From positions 137,245,138-137,309,137 of the forward strand of contig JAPTHN010000001.1 in assembly GCA_026936325.1 (NCBI GenBank): a stretch of 64,000 nucleotides of DNA. The letters run 5' to 3'. Source of the DNA: Platynereis dumerilii (Eukaryota; Annelida; Polychaeta; Phyllodocida; Nereididae). The position numbers and the translations under genes are program-made. Below, in pieces: positions 23,130-32,320 of this stretch (positions within the stretch are counted from its first letter, which is position 1; the number at the start of each line of letters is the position of its first letter). The notes below the pieces were generated by a model. That model was not told the DNA's origin, ran no database searches, and saw only the letters and a list, made by a program, of their open reading frames with translations.

Positions 23130-23256
23130 CTCGATAGAGATACAAGCAGATAGATAAATACATGTAGTTCTATGTAGTCAGATTGATAGATATAATAGAT
23201 AGGCAGATAGATAGTCAGATTGATAGTCAGAATGATAGATCGATAGATCGATCCCC
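23130..23256. repeat. GATA-type microsatellite
   Basis: An imperfect (GATA)n tract with CAGATAGATA and GATTGATAGTCA variants. The minus-strand isoleucine/tyrosine-rich frames here are not genes. Confidence 0.85.
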
Positions 23257-23261
23257 AAAGG

Positions 23262-23516
23262 ATCATTTATCCTGAGGGCACCAGAGAGAGCTGGTGCCCT
23301 CAGGGCATCTCGGATTCGGACTGGCGGGCCCTCGGACTCGCGGGCCTCTGGAGACAATCGTAAGGTATGCCCTGAGGGCACCTGAGACTCACGGTGCCCT
23401 GAGGGCACCTCGGACTCGCGGGCCCTCGGACTCGCGGGCCCGCGATTTGGCGGGCCCTCGGACTCATAGGGTGTCACCGGTGTATATTCCCGTACCCTCG
23501 AAAAACGAGCTGGGTG
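23262..23516. repeat. GC-rich array of TCGGACTCGCGGGCCC units, copy 2 (inverted)
   Basis: The same ~16-bp unit and TGCCCTGAGGGCA palindromes as 16158-16560 appear in opposite orientation. It ends in CGGTGTATATTCCCGTACCC then TCGAAAAACGAGC and GGGTGTAACGG, the complement of the terminus at 16166. The pair therefore defines an element end shared by at least three sites in this window. Confidence 0.85.
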
Positions 23517-24204
23517 TAACGGTTTTATCCTCAGACTTCTTGTTTTATTGATGCCCATAAATTATCTTGCAAACTGAGTCTGAAATGTCTTTCAGTATCA
23601 AAGCAACAGCGTTGTGACGTCATCACCAGAGCTGTCACCTTGATGATGTCACAAAGGCTCAAACAATGGCATTGTGACGTCATGACTATTGTTGCTACAA
23701 GGATGATGTCATAACAATCCTATGGTTGCAATTGTGACATCATTGTTTATCTCATACACCCTGTCTGGTGACGACAGACAGGGTGTACTATCAGTTACAC
23801 CCTGCTCGTTTCGAGGGTACGGGAATATACATCATGAAGGACTCCATACACCACGAAGCCGAAGGCTGAGTGGTGTATGGAGGCCTGAGTGGTGTATATT
23901 CCCGTACCCTCGAAAAACGAGCAGGGTGTACTAACGGTTTTATCCTCAGACTGCTTGTTTTATTGATGCCCATAGATTTTCTTGCAAACTGAGTCTGAAA
24001 TGTGTTTCAGTAACAAAGGAACAGCATTGTGACGTCGTCACCAGTACTGCCACCAGGATGATGTCACAGTGGCTCAAAAAATGGCATTGTGACATCATGG
24101 CTATTGTTGCTACAGGGTGACGTCATAACAATCCTGTGGTTGCAATTGTGACATCATTGTTTATCTCATACACCCTGTCTGGTGACAACAGACAGGGTGT
24201 ACGG
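23517..24204 (+). repeat. Tandem duplication (period ~414 bp) rich in TGACGTCA-type sites
   Basis: Two units share the order GGTTTTATCCTCAGACT, TTGTTTTATTGATGCCCATA, GCAAACTGAGTCTGAAATGT, a run of TGACGTCA/TGATGTCA/TGACATCA octamers, and the hairpin CACCCTGTCTGGTGAC...GACAGACAGGGTGTAC. Unit 1 ends near 23789 and unit 2 near 24203. Full TGACGTCA (CRE/ATF) palindromes occur at about 23615, 23675 and 24117, with several one-base variants. No gene starts nearby. Confidence 0.85.
23796..23933. repeat. ~138-bp imperfect palindrome between the two CRE-rich units
   Basis: CACCCTGCTCG, TCGAGGGTACGGGAATATAC and TCCATACACCAC on the left pair with GTGGTGTATGGA, GTATATTCCCGTACCCTCGA and CGAGCAGGGTG on the right. 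The left half is the same terminus that begins the GC-rich array at 16160. It looks like two element ends joined head to head. Confidence 0.8.
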
Positions 24205-24305
24205 TGTCATACACCTCAGCTCTCAACCAATCAGAATCGAGGATTCACACTGGACTGAGGATAAGGTGTCATACACCGCGGCTCTCAGCCAATCAGAATC
24301 AAGAA
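24203..24305. repeat. 63-bp direct repeat containing inverted CCAAT-box words
   Basis: GGTGTCATACACC followed by a CTCTCA(A/G)CCAATCAGAATC segment occurs at 24203 and again at 24266. The second copy lies inside the LINE-associated insertion described next. Confidence 0.75.
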
Positions 24306-24692
24306 ATATAGAGGGTGCTGCACTGCATGCGACCTGTGCAAAGCCTAAATATGAACACTTGCCTTCCGGGCGTAGACTCAGACATGCAAAATGCCGAACA
24401 AGTCGCTATCAAAGATCCTTCGTACCGTCCAGTATCAACATGGCAAATACAACGGGGTTCTCCTCGAACAGCATGATTAGTGTGTGAATGTGAATGAATG
24501 TAACTTATATTGTATAAATGCCATTGTATGAATGTATGTTCTAACTAATTTATATATATGTATGTGTGTGAAACTGTCTCAACTGTGTGCATGTGCTTTT
24601 GTATGAATGTGCTTTTGTATGAATGGGCTACGCACGAGCCAAATTGCATGATTTTCATGACAATAAAGTATTTATTATTATTATTATTATTA
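24265..24692 (+). mobile_element. 5'-truncated LINE end flanked by a 25-bp direct repeat
   Basis: The frame ends HLPSGRRLRHAKCRTSRYQR then SFVPSSINMAN and a stop at about 24487. This is the conserved C-terminus (LPSGRR..RT.R...SFVPSxI) of CR1/L2/Rex1-like LINE reverse transcriptases. A 3' UTR and a (TTA)n tail after AATAAAGTATT follow. A 25-base direct repeat starting AGGATTCACACTGG stands at 24240-24264 and again at 24693-24717, as expected for a target-site duplication. The first ~45 inserted bases resemble the sequence just upstream of the target, so the 5' junction is unusual. Confidence 0.8.
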
Positions 24693-24875
24693 AGGATTCA
24701 CACTGGACTGAGGATAAATAGATATACTTTTTTGTACATACATTTTTGTCGAAATGGAATTAAAAACCACATAAGAAATTTGTATTTACAGATTTATTAA
24801 GTATAAGGAATTCGAGGATCATGTTTCTTCTGTACCCTGTCTGTCTAGCTCTGAGTTGCCTATATATTTGTCACC

Positions 24876-25090
24876 TCTGTCAGCCAATCACAAGCCAGTA
24901 TTTCACTGTTATAAATTCCATATTCTTTGCTTTCCACTTATTCTGTTATTTCTATATGATTGAAATTTGTCTCATTGATAGAAAAAGCCAGTTATTCACC
25001 ATTGGATAAGGAATGTGTGATTATCACCCCTCAATTGATCAATCACATATTACCCCTCCTGACGGCCTTCCATGGTGAATAACCTATACA
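24876..25090 (+). repeat. Dispersed repeat P, copy 1
   Basis: The ordered words GCCAATCA, GCCAGTATTTCA, CATATTCTTTG, AAGCCAGTTATTCAC and GTGTGATTATCACCC recur at 54600-54840 and 60683-60870. The segment has self-complementary ends (GTTATTCACCATTGG and CCATGGTGAATAAC). It is probably a non-autonomous transposon whose termini I cannot fix. Confidence 0.6.
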
Positions 25091-25164
25091 GTGTGATTTA
25101 CTATACAGTGTCCCCTGTAAGTTAGTGATAAGGGTGATATTTTGCCATTGCCGCAATGCTAAAC

Positions 25165-25335
25165 AACCACAACCAAACCTTGTAGAAAAGTAAATTCGCA
25201 TCTGATGAGAGGAAAACATATTGGGTCATAAAGGCCAATATTTGAGGCATGTGGGATAACAATGGCTACCAATTTTCTTTGCTGTACTCAGAGTAAGGTA
25301 TGGGTCAAAGTCTTTGATAAGTAAGTGAACCACCC
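25165..25335 (-). repeat. Dispersed repeat R, copy 3 (inverted)
   Basis: The reverse complement matches copies at 18290 and 19890 across TATCAAAGACTTTGACCCAT, GCCATTGTTATCCCACATGC and TTTATGACCCAATATG. Confidence 0.65.
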
Positions 25336-25992
25336 CTCCCATTGTAATAACATTGGGTTTGTGTTTCCCGCCTATCAGATCTGACCAATGGCGATCTAGA
25401 AGCATGAGATTCAAATGAGTGAGGCGCTGTTACAAGCATCCCCACTTGCGAAGTAATGCAAGTAGGGAGGTTGACTTTTAAAATGGCTACCGATATAAAC
25501 AAGGTCGCCGTAGCTTGAGCATTTGTCTGGTTAACCACTTTTCTGAAAGAAGAACATCTCAGAAACACGGGGCAACTTTTCGATGTCCGTAAGTTGAATA
25601 GAAGTTTAGCAAATTTGGCCGAGAAGCTCCGAAGTGGAGGGTGTGGTTTCATATATATTCTTGAATAAATTATGAAGATGCTCATCCTCAGAGCTCTTTG
25701 TCTAGGGTATATTCTCTGGGTGAATAAGGAACATCGTCATGCCCAATATGACACAGGTGTTGTGCAAGGGGCATTTCTCTTGGCTCTTCTGATATAAAAT
25801 GAACCATCATTAATACCAAAATTAGTATGGATTGTATTGGTTTAATCTCTCCAATCTCCATTTTCATTACATATGTTGTATTTGAATTGCATGGCTGGAA
25901 AAAGGAAATCTCTAAATCTCGATGAAAATTTTGGAAGATGGTTGCAAATTTTCAAAATGGCTTTTATTTTGTGCATGGTAATGCCATTCCCA

Positions 25993-26440
25993 AGGGGCAC
26001 ACAATGTAAACACAATGTTGGTACAAAATTGTTTTTTTTAGATTCAAAATGGTATTTTGAAAAACCAAATTTCAAGGCAAAAACCGACATGGATTTTGAA
26101 AAATCAATGTTGGTTTATTTGCATTAAAATTTGGTTTTTCAAAAAACCATTTTGAATCTAAAAAAACAATTTTTCCCTTAAAATTATTTAGAGTGTAATT
26201 GGTGGAGGGCTCATCTGTTGTCACGCAGAAATGTATGGAAGACATTACGTTGCCACAATGTGAACACAATGTTGAGATTTGTTAACGATGTTGTGGCAAT
26301 GTTGATTCAATGTTGCATGACAACATCATATCTTGATGTTGCTTCACAAGAAATGTTGTGACAACGCCATTTCTATCATAGAATTCTATATAATTTACAC
26401 CAACATTGCAATATTTAAATAACGTTGCTGCAAAATAGAA
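25993..26440. repeat. Repeat rich in CAATGTTG/CAACATTG words, split by a MITE
   Basis: ACACAATGTTG, GTTGTGGCAATGTTGATTCA, ATGTTGCATGACAACATCAT and CAACATTGCAAT words crowd both flanks of the MITE at 26022-26195. The MITE therefore inserted into an older degenerate repeat. Confidence 0.55.
26022..26195. mobile_element. TA-flanked MITE (TTTAGAGTG family), copy 2, left end eroded
   Basis: The right half (GAAAATTTGG-like segment, ATTTTGAATCTAAAAAA, then TTATTTAGAGTG/TA) matches copy 1 at 15964-16154. The left terminal CACTCTAAA is lost, although the paired internal arm from ACAAAATTG onward remains. Confidence 0.85.
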
Positions 26441-26764
26441 ATGCCCAGTGGGTTGACGTCTATCTTTGGAGAAACATCTTTTCTAATCAAGGAAAATCAT
26501 CACATTCTGAATTTGCTTGGAAATTCACATTTTGTTCTGGTCCTGCTGGGAAGATATTTCCAAATTTTGAAAAAGAAAAACTGCTTATTCTGCAAAACAC
26601 TGACAACTTGTCCACAATTCAGTGCATAATCCCTGCAAATGAGGGAATGATAATTAATGTCAGAACTACGTTGATGACATGTGACAATTTTTTCATTGTT
26701 TTCTTCAATCATACTTTTTCTATAACTGGGCTAACACTAATCATTATGAACATGACATTTCTTA

Positions 26765-27670
26765 CACAGGAGGAACTGGGGCACATTGGCACGCGGGGCA
26801 CTATGGGATGGTAGGGTTTTCTTCGTTCCTGGCAAGGTATATGATACGGTAGTGCCATCATATCTTGTAATTTCACATCCTCATGTTTCTATCACTTTAT
26901 TGACAAATTACAGCCACATGCTGAAATATGGCGAGGAAACGTTTGTTTTCCTACTACTAAACTAAATTCAGAAGGGTTCAATTCAAACCATTCTGTGGAC
27001 AAACCATGAACAACGAGGCTTCCTCAATGCTTATATGAATTTGATACATCATAACGAAAAGTTATGAATTGCTTTCCTGTTAAACACATTCACTGGTGCC
27101 TGAGAAATTAGCATTTTAGCGAAAAAGTCTTATCTGGGCTCATTGGGACAGTGAATTCGGGGCACATTGGGACTCACTTAATATGGCAGAACGTAAGTGT
27201 CCAAGTCAACTGAATGACCTGGGACAGCACACAATAGATATTCAGGCCACAGTGAATAGAGGCATAGTGAATTACTATGCTCTGTGGACAAATTCATCGC
27301 AAAGCACTGTGTGTTACTTACATAGATGTCCACACCCAGGACAGTTTATGTTAAATTTTTAAAGCTGTTTAAAGTTATTAACTATAGGCACTACAAGGTG
27401 TTAATGCACTTTATATAGTCGTACGCACTACTTATATATGTAATATCTATTGCACATGAAGTGTTAAAATGATTTTTTTATTGTCATGATTTCAACTAAC
27501 ATAATGCTATCTGGCTGCAAAAGGGTAGGTGCAGTCTAATTAATTATGCCTTGAATTTAAGCTCAATAGTATTGGTGATATTCATGCAAACTTCTGAGTT
27601 GTTCAGTGCTTTCAGAATTGAGCAAAATTAGTGGATGTTAAAAGCGTCCCAATGTGCCCCGGTTCCCCTG
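26765..27670. mobile_element. TA-flanked DNA element with GGGGCACATTGGGAC motif, copy 2 (inverted)
   Basis: It runs antiparallel to 13319-14259 and shares most of its ~900 bp. The right end reads CCCCGGTTCCCCTG/TA; the left end reads TA/CACAGGAGGAACTGGGGCAC. Internal GGGGCACATTGGGAC and GGGCTCATTGGGACAGTGAA motifs are again present. Comparing the copies indicates a CAGGGGAACCGGGGCACATT terminus with TA target. Confidence 0.85.
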
Positions 27671-28538
27671 TACATTAATTTCAAAACCTTCATAATATAA
27701 ATTAATTAACCACATTTTGAAATACCAAACTGTTTGTGAATTTCAAAAACAACCTATTACAACATTTAATGTTCATTAGTAAAATGTAAGCTCATTACAT
27801 TGTGTCTAAATGTCAATATGTGTGACTAATACTTCTAAATGTGCTAAGTTCACGTGCATGAATACTGTCATATCATAATAAGACATTACAATCAATTAAA
27901 ATCAAATTTGGAGATGGTAGAAGCATAGCCATTTTGCAAATAACGTACATATATGGTTCACATGCAGAGGTTGACCTTGTACAACTCTCTTATTTTGATA
28001 ATATTATGGCCTGCAAATAATTTTCCCTATTCCAGTATTTGCATATTTTGAAGAAATATATATAATAGTATAGTATAAGTGGGAGCCTCGTCTAAAGTTA
28101 CATGACAAATTCCAATAAACATTCATCAGTAGTTGTGATAGCAAACTGTCATACATTGTTTCTTGCTATGTGTGATTTCAGCAGTTAGACACAAGCGGAA
28201 AATAGGAAAGGATCCTCATCTATAAGTATTAAACGACGCCCGGCAATAACTGTGAATTTGAAGAAAATGTTTTTCAATTTTTCACAATCAACTGTTAAAA
28301 TTGATAGAATCTGTGAGAAATATGTTAATGCACACTGTTCCATTGTTCCAAGGTATTTTGGCCAATATTCTTTTGCTTTGGAGTATGGTGTATGTATCAT
28401 GTCTCTCAATGATTGTTATGCCTAATGTTCATACATATGGCTCAATGCAAGTGACTCAGAAGGTATTTCAGCTTAAATAAGCAGCTGCCAGAGGTAGACA
28501 ATGATGAGATGATAAGACTGTGAGCCTACATCAAGGTA
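27671..28538. other. Intergenic sequence, nothing recognised
   Basis: AT-rich, with no repeat termini or splice pairs that I can support. Confidence 0.4.
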
Positions 28539-28746
28539 GAGGGAACCGGGGCTGAGTCATTGGGATGTTTTGTACATCTACTAATTTTACTCCATGCTGA
28601 AAACACTGAGCAACCCAGAAGTTTGCATGAATATCACCAATACTATTGAGCTTTTAGAAATCCAAGGCGTAAGAGATTAGACTGCACCTACTCTTTTGCA
28701 GCCCGACAGCAAAATGTGACGTGATTATAACTGTCCCAATGTGCCC
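28539..28746. mobile_element. Short internally deleted derivative of the GGGGCACATTGGGAC element
   Basis: GAGGGAACCGGGGC starts it. The next ~150 bases (CTACTAATTTTACTCCATGC, TTTGCATGAATATCACCAAT, TAGACTGCACC) follow copy 1, and it ends TGTCCCAATGTGCCC. The right TIR is incomplete. TA precedes it at 28537-28538. Confidence 0.75.
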
Positions 28747-28773
28747 ATGCAGATCCTACTCATCTGTTCCAAA

Positions 28774-28974
28774 GGGGGGGAGGGTTGGTCTAGTGGTACC
28801 TTGCTGGACTGCCAATCGCTGGGTCCAGGGTTTGAATCCAGCTATTGCCGGTTAACCTGGGCCTATGTTGGACGGCTGTTTCAATCATCCTTCGTCTCAT
28901 TGCCGTGTCCTCCTCCTGTCCTAATTAGCCAAGTGCATAAATACATGACGGAAAGCCCCAATCAGCCATCCATC
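28774..28974 (+). mobile_element. tRNA-derived SINE (family 3) with 13-bp target-site duplication
   Basis: The A box GGTTGGTCTAGTGG and B box GGGTTTGAATCC are followed by a body (ATGTTGGACGGCTGT, GTGCATAAATACATGA) and a short (CATC)n tail. The direct repeat CATCTGTTCCAAA flanks it at 28761-28773 and 28975-28987. It inserted right beside the TA-element derivative at 28539-28746. A second copy is inverted at 30430-30642. Confidence 0.93.
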
Positions 28975-28987
28975 CATCTGTTCCAAA

Positions 28988-30067
28988 TGGTGGGATCTTT
29001 CAATGGCCTCAGAATAGAACACTGAGTACAAGGCACCCTCTAGTTCTATAGCATCCGATTGCTCGTAAGTATGATGATATTCCTCCTTTTGTTACTGATA
29101 ATTGCTCACAGCTGCTCTATTTAAATGATTCTTGAGAATATCGAAATGCTCCTACTACCAGATTTTCACAGAATTATCCAGTGAGTTATGGAATTGATGT
29201 TGTGTAGCAGGCAGCACCATGGACATGCAAATCTAAAATTGCCCCATTTAACAGCATAATATCCATTCAGTTGCAATTATACCTGCCTTGCTTTTTGTCG
29301 TTTGGTTTCTATTATAAACATAGTTCTTTTTTATAATGTTGTTTGCTGTATTTTTAGTTGAATATTTCTATTTCCATCTTTTTTCAATCATTAAACTTCT
29401 GTGTTGCAGCAGATGACAGGATTAAAAGAACGATGCTATTTATATGAATAAAAACTAATTACTAGACTTCCTTATCTTAAAAAAATATATAGATTTTTAG
29501 ACATGTTCTTTTATTTGTTATTTCATTTTATTGTGCATTATTCTTTTTTGCTATTTGCACAATATTGAAAAGGCTACTGAAATAACTGCAATGTATCAAG
29601 TTGATAGTGTCATTGTGACTCATACTTTAAAGGTTACTAAACTTCACCTGGAACAGTTTAAAAAAATTAAAATTAATCAGTCACTTTAGCAGCCAAAACA
29701 GGTGTCTTCTCCTATATATTTTACATTTATTTTAGCCTAGTTGTGCAATGATTACCCAAATCTAAAAGAATTATGACTCACACTTCTGCCAATATGTTGA
29801 CCAAATAGAAATATATAATATTCTATATAGTGATTGTCAATAGTAATAAAAGACAAACTTCGAAATGATGAGTAAGTACAAAGGCATAGGCGTACCAGGC
29901 CAGGATTTTTGGGGGGGGGGCAGGTGACATTTGCCCGAATTTAAAGATTTAAATTTAATACCATTTCAAACGAAATTGCCTGGAAATCATAAATTTTCAA
30001 TAGTAGTTTTTATTTAATCGTCTCCCCAAATTTCTTAGCCTTTCTGCCCGAATCTCACTGTTTTCCA
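28988..30067. other. Intergenic sequence, no gene recognised
   Basis: AT-rich with a G-run at 29910-29919. No exon signals or repeat termini were identified. Confidence 0.4.
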
Positions 30068-30290
30068 AACTTTTGGGGGGAGACCGCCCCCCCCCCTTGC
30101 CCCCCCCCCCCCCCCCACGGAGCATGCAATAACAGGCATGGACCATGCAAGGACAGACGAGGACCCTAAAAGGACAGGTAAAGATAGGTGAGGACCATGC
30201 TTGGACAGACAAGGACCATGATGGGACAGGCCAGGATCATTCTAGGACATGCAAGGACCATGCAAGGACCATGCAAGGACCATGCATCCA
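30068..30290. repeat. C-run tract followed by a ~22-bp minisatellite
   Basis: TTTTGGGGGGAGACCG and two long C-runs (30087-30117) lead into repeats of GGACCATGCAAGGACAGRCGA-like units. These tighten into a perfect 11-bp period (AGGACCATGCA) near 30248-30290. The G/C runs could form quadruplex or i-motif structures. Confidence 0.8.
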
Positions 30291-30354
30291 TTCCAATGGC
30301 AGGCTATAGGACCATGGCAATGGGATGAGGTGTGTGGTCTGGCAGAAGAGGAAA

Positions 30355-30425
30355 CGGGTTGATCGTACAAGAATCAAATCCGGGCCTCAGAAATTAGCAG
30401 TAAGAAATCTACCTCTGAGTTAGAT
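30355..30425 (-). pseudogene. tRNA-like fragment (SINE head or tRNA pseudogene)
   Basis: On the minus strand a D-arm-like TAACTCAGAGGTAGA, an anticodon-arm-like CTTACTGCTAATTTCTGAGG and a T-arm-like CCCGGATTTGATTC lie at tRNA spacing. Stem pairing is poor, so it is not a working tRNA gene. Confidence 0.35.
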
Positions 30426-30429
30426 AGAT

Positions 30430-30642
30430 GGATGGATGGATGATTCGGGCTTTAAGTCATGTATTTATGCACTTGGTAAGCTAAATAGGACAGGAGGAGG
30501 ACATGGCAATGAGGCGAAGGATGCTTGGGACAGCCGTCCAACATTGGACCAGATGACCCGGCAAGAGCTGGACATAACCCAGGACCCAGCGATTGGCAGC
30601 TCAGCACGCCACCACTAGACAAACCCTCCCCCCCTCAGAGCC
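30430..30642 (-). mobile_element. tRNA-derived SINE (family 3), inverted copy
   Basis: The reverse complement carries GTTTGTCTAGTGGTGG, CCAATCGCTGGGTCC, ATGTTGGACGGCTGTCCCAA and GTGCATAAATACATGACTT, matching 28774-28974, with a (CATC)n tail. AGATAGAT lies at both edges (30422-30429 and 30643-30650) but is low-complexity. Confidence 0.88.
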
Positions 30643-30650
30643 AGATAGAT

Positions 30651-32182
30651 AGACAGGCCCAACATACTTTTAGTTTTAAACGATAATGAATGCCATAATT
30701 TGTTCAGTAACACATGAAGTAATTCATTGTTCCAAGTATATAGTAAAGTATACACTTGCTGTTACAAACATGCATTGGCAAGATTGGAATTCCTTAAGCC
30801 TTTGATATGAATGCAGAACATTAATTGTAGAGTACTTAACATTGTATTCAATATTGCTATCAAATTATATGGCAATGATTTAATAAGTTAAGTGGGAGGT
30901 AATCTTACAAATACCTGAATTCTTGACAGGATATATATGTAAATGTTTGCTATTGTTTGCCAATTGTGATGTATACATGTAGTCCAAATTACTTGCGAAT
31001 TCATGAATACTTGTCAAATTACATTATTTACAATACAACCACACCTACTGTAACCAGAAACAGGTGTTTATCTTACATATGACGAAAATCCATACTGTAA
31101 AAAGACTCTGCGGTTGTCTTTTTTATTAAACTTCCTGTGGTGCTCTTTAAAAGTTACAGAAAATGACGCAAAGAAATGAGCACTGAGAAATGCAATTGAC
31201 ACAGTTAACCACGTGTCCTCTATTTTAAGCAAATTAAAGTTTGCACTCGAAGAATGACTTAATTTTACTATAATTATTGATAATTATCAGAATTAGATGC
31301 TAAAGTGTTGAACTGCGTCAATATGCTTTTTAAAATAAATTATGAAAAATGTTCAAGGTTACCAGGAAACGGAAATTGTTTACAGCTATCATTCTATTTT
31401 TATGATTATCTGTTTCAGAATAATTCATAAGCACTTTGTGGATTATTTATGCGAAAACTTTTCTTAAAAACTCATTCTGCATATTTATCATGTTAGAATA
31501 TTTTGATTATATATATGAACAACATTTAAAAATGGTTATGTTCAATATACCTGGCTTGGGACACATTAGGTGATAGCATACTGGGCTGCTTTAGATCTAT
31601 CCTGTGGGACCGGGTTCGATTTGTAGCCTTGATAACCAAATTGATGTCTTTTACAGGTTAAGAGATCTGTCAATCAAGTAAAATATCTTGGTGTACTTAA
31701 TGTTTAATCCTTCTGGGCTAGCAGGTGATTCTATATTGGCTTTCTGAGATCGATTTTCTGAGGCACCGCCAGCCATCAGTGGGGGTATTCTATTCTCTGT
31801 GACAATTATACACACAGACAAGACACGACTAGCTGCAAATCTAGACAATTTTTTTTTAAGCCGATGTCTCTGTTCACAGTGTTCAAGGGGTCTTTTTGTA
31901 ATAAATTGTATCTTTATTTTAAAAATATAGAAAATGGAAGAAGTCTTGAATTATTTTTGTAAAAAAATAACTGATTTAGACAGGACAGTAATTACTTATG
32001 TGTAGGCCTATACATGATAAAACAGATTATAAACCTATGCAATCACCATTCAGGCATTCATTTATTGACTTTCATTTTGTATGTCGATCATATTTTATAG
32101 AATTGACATCCAGGTACTTGCTGCTCTGTGATATTTTATTTACACGAAATACTAGATAAAATAAAATGAATATTGGACTTAC
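30651..32182. other. Intergenic or intronic sequence, no gene recognised
   Basis: A B-box-like GGGTTCGATTT near 31612 with a weak A box may be a SINE scrap. Nothing else is supportable. Confidence 0.4.
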
Positions 32183-32320
32183 CCATGCCATTGTAAGGTG
32201 TGTTATCCTATGTCCATGTTTTGTGAAAATGTGTAGTTCAAAATGATTACCGAATCTTTACGTCCGAAATGATATCCGATGGAATATTTACAGGAATATG
32301 GACAGTCAGTGTCTAAATGT
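32183..32320 (-). other. Candidate first coding exon (ATG close to a strong splice donor)
   Basis: The minus strand reads TTACAATGGCATGG/GTAAGT: an ATG with favourable context (A at -3, G at +4), three codons (M-A-W) and a perfect donor. Starts split this way occur when a signal peptide continues in the next exon. It could be the first coding exon of the gene containing the transmembrane exon at 15814-15905, which lies downstream in the same orientation. The upstream boundary is arbitrary and no connecting exons were found. Confidence 0.25.

Noticed and set aside
22955-23266. Minus-strand frame rich in I, Y and L across 22955-23266
   Set aside because: Much of it is the GATA microsatellite in translation.
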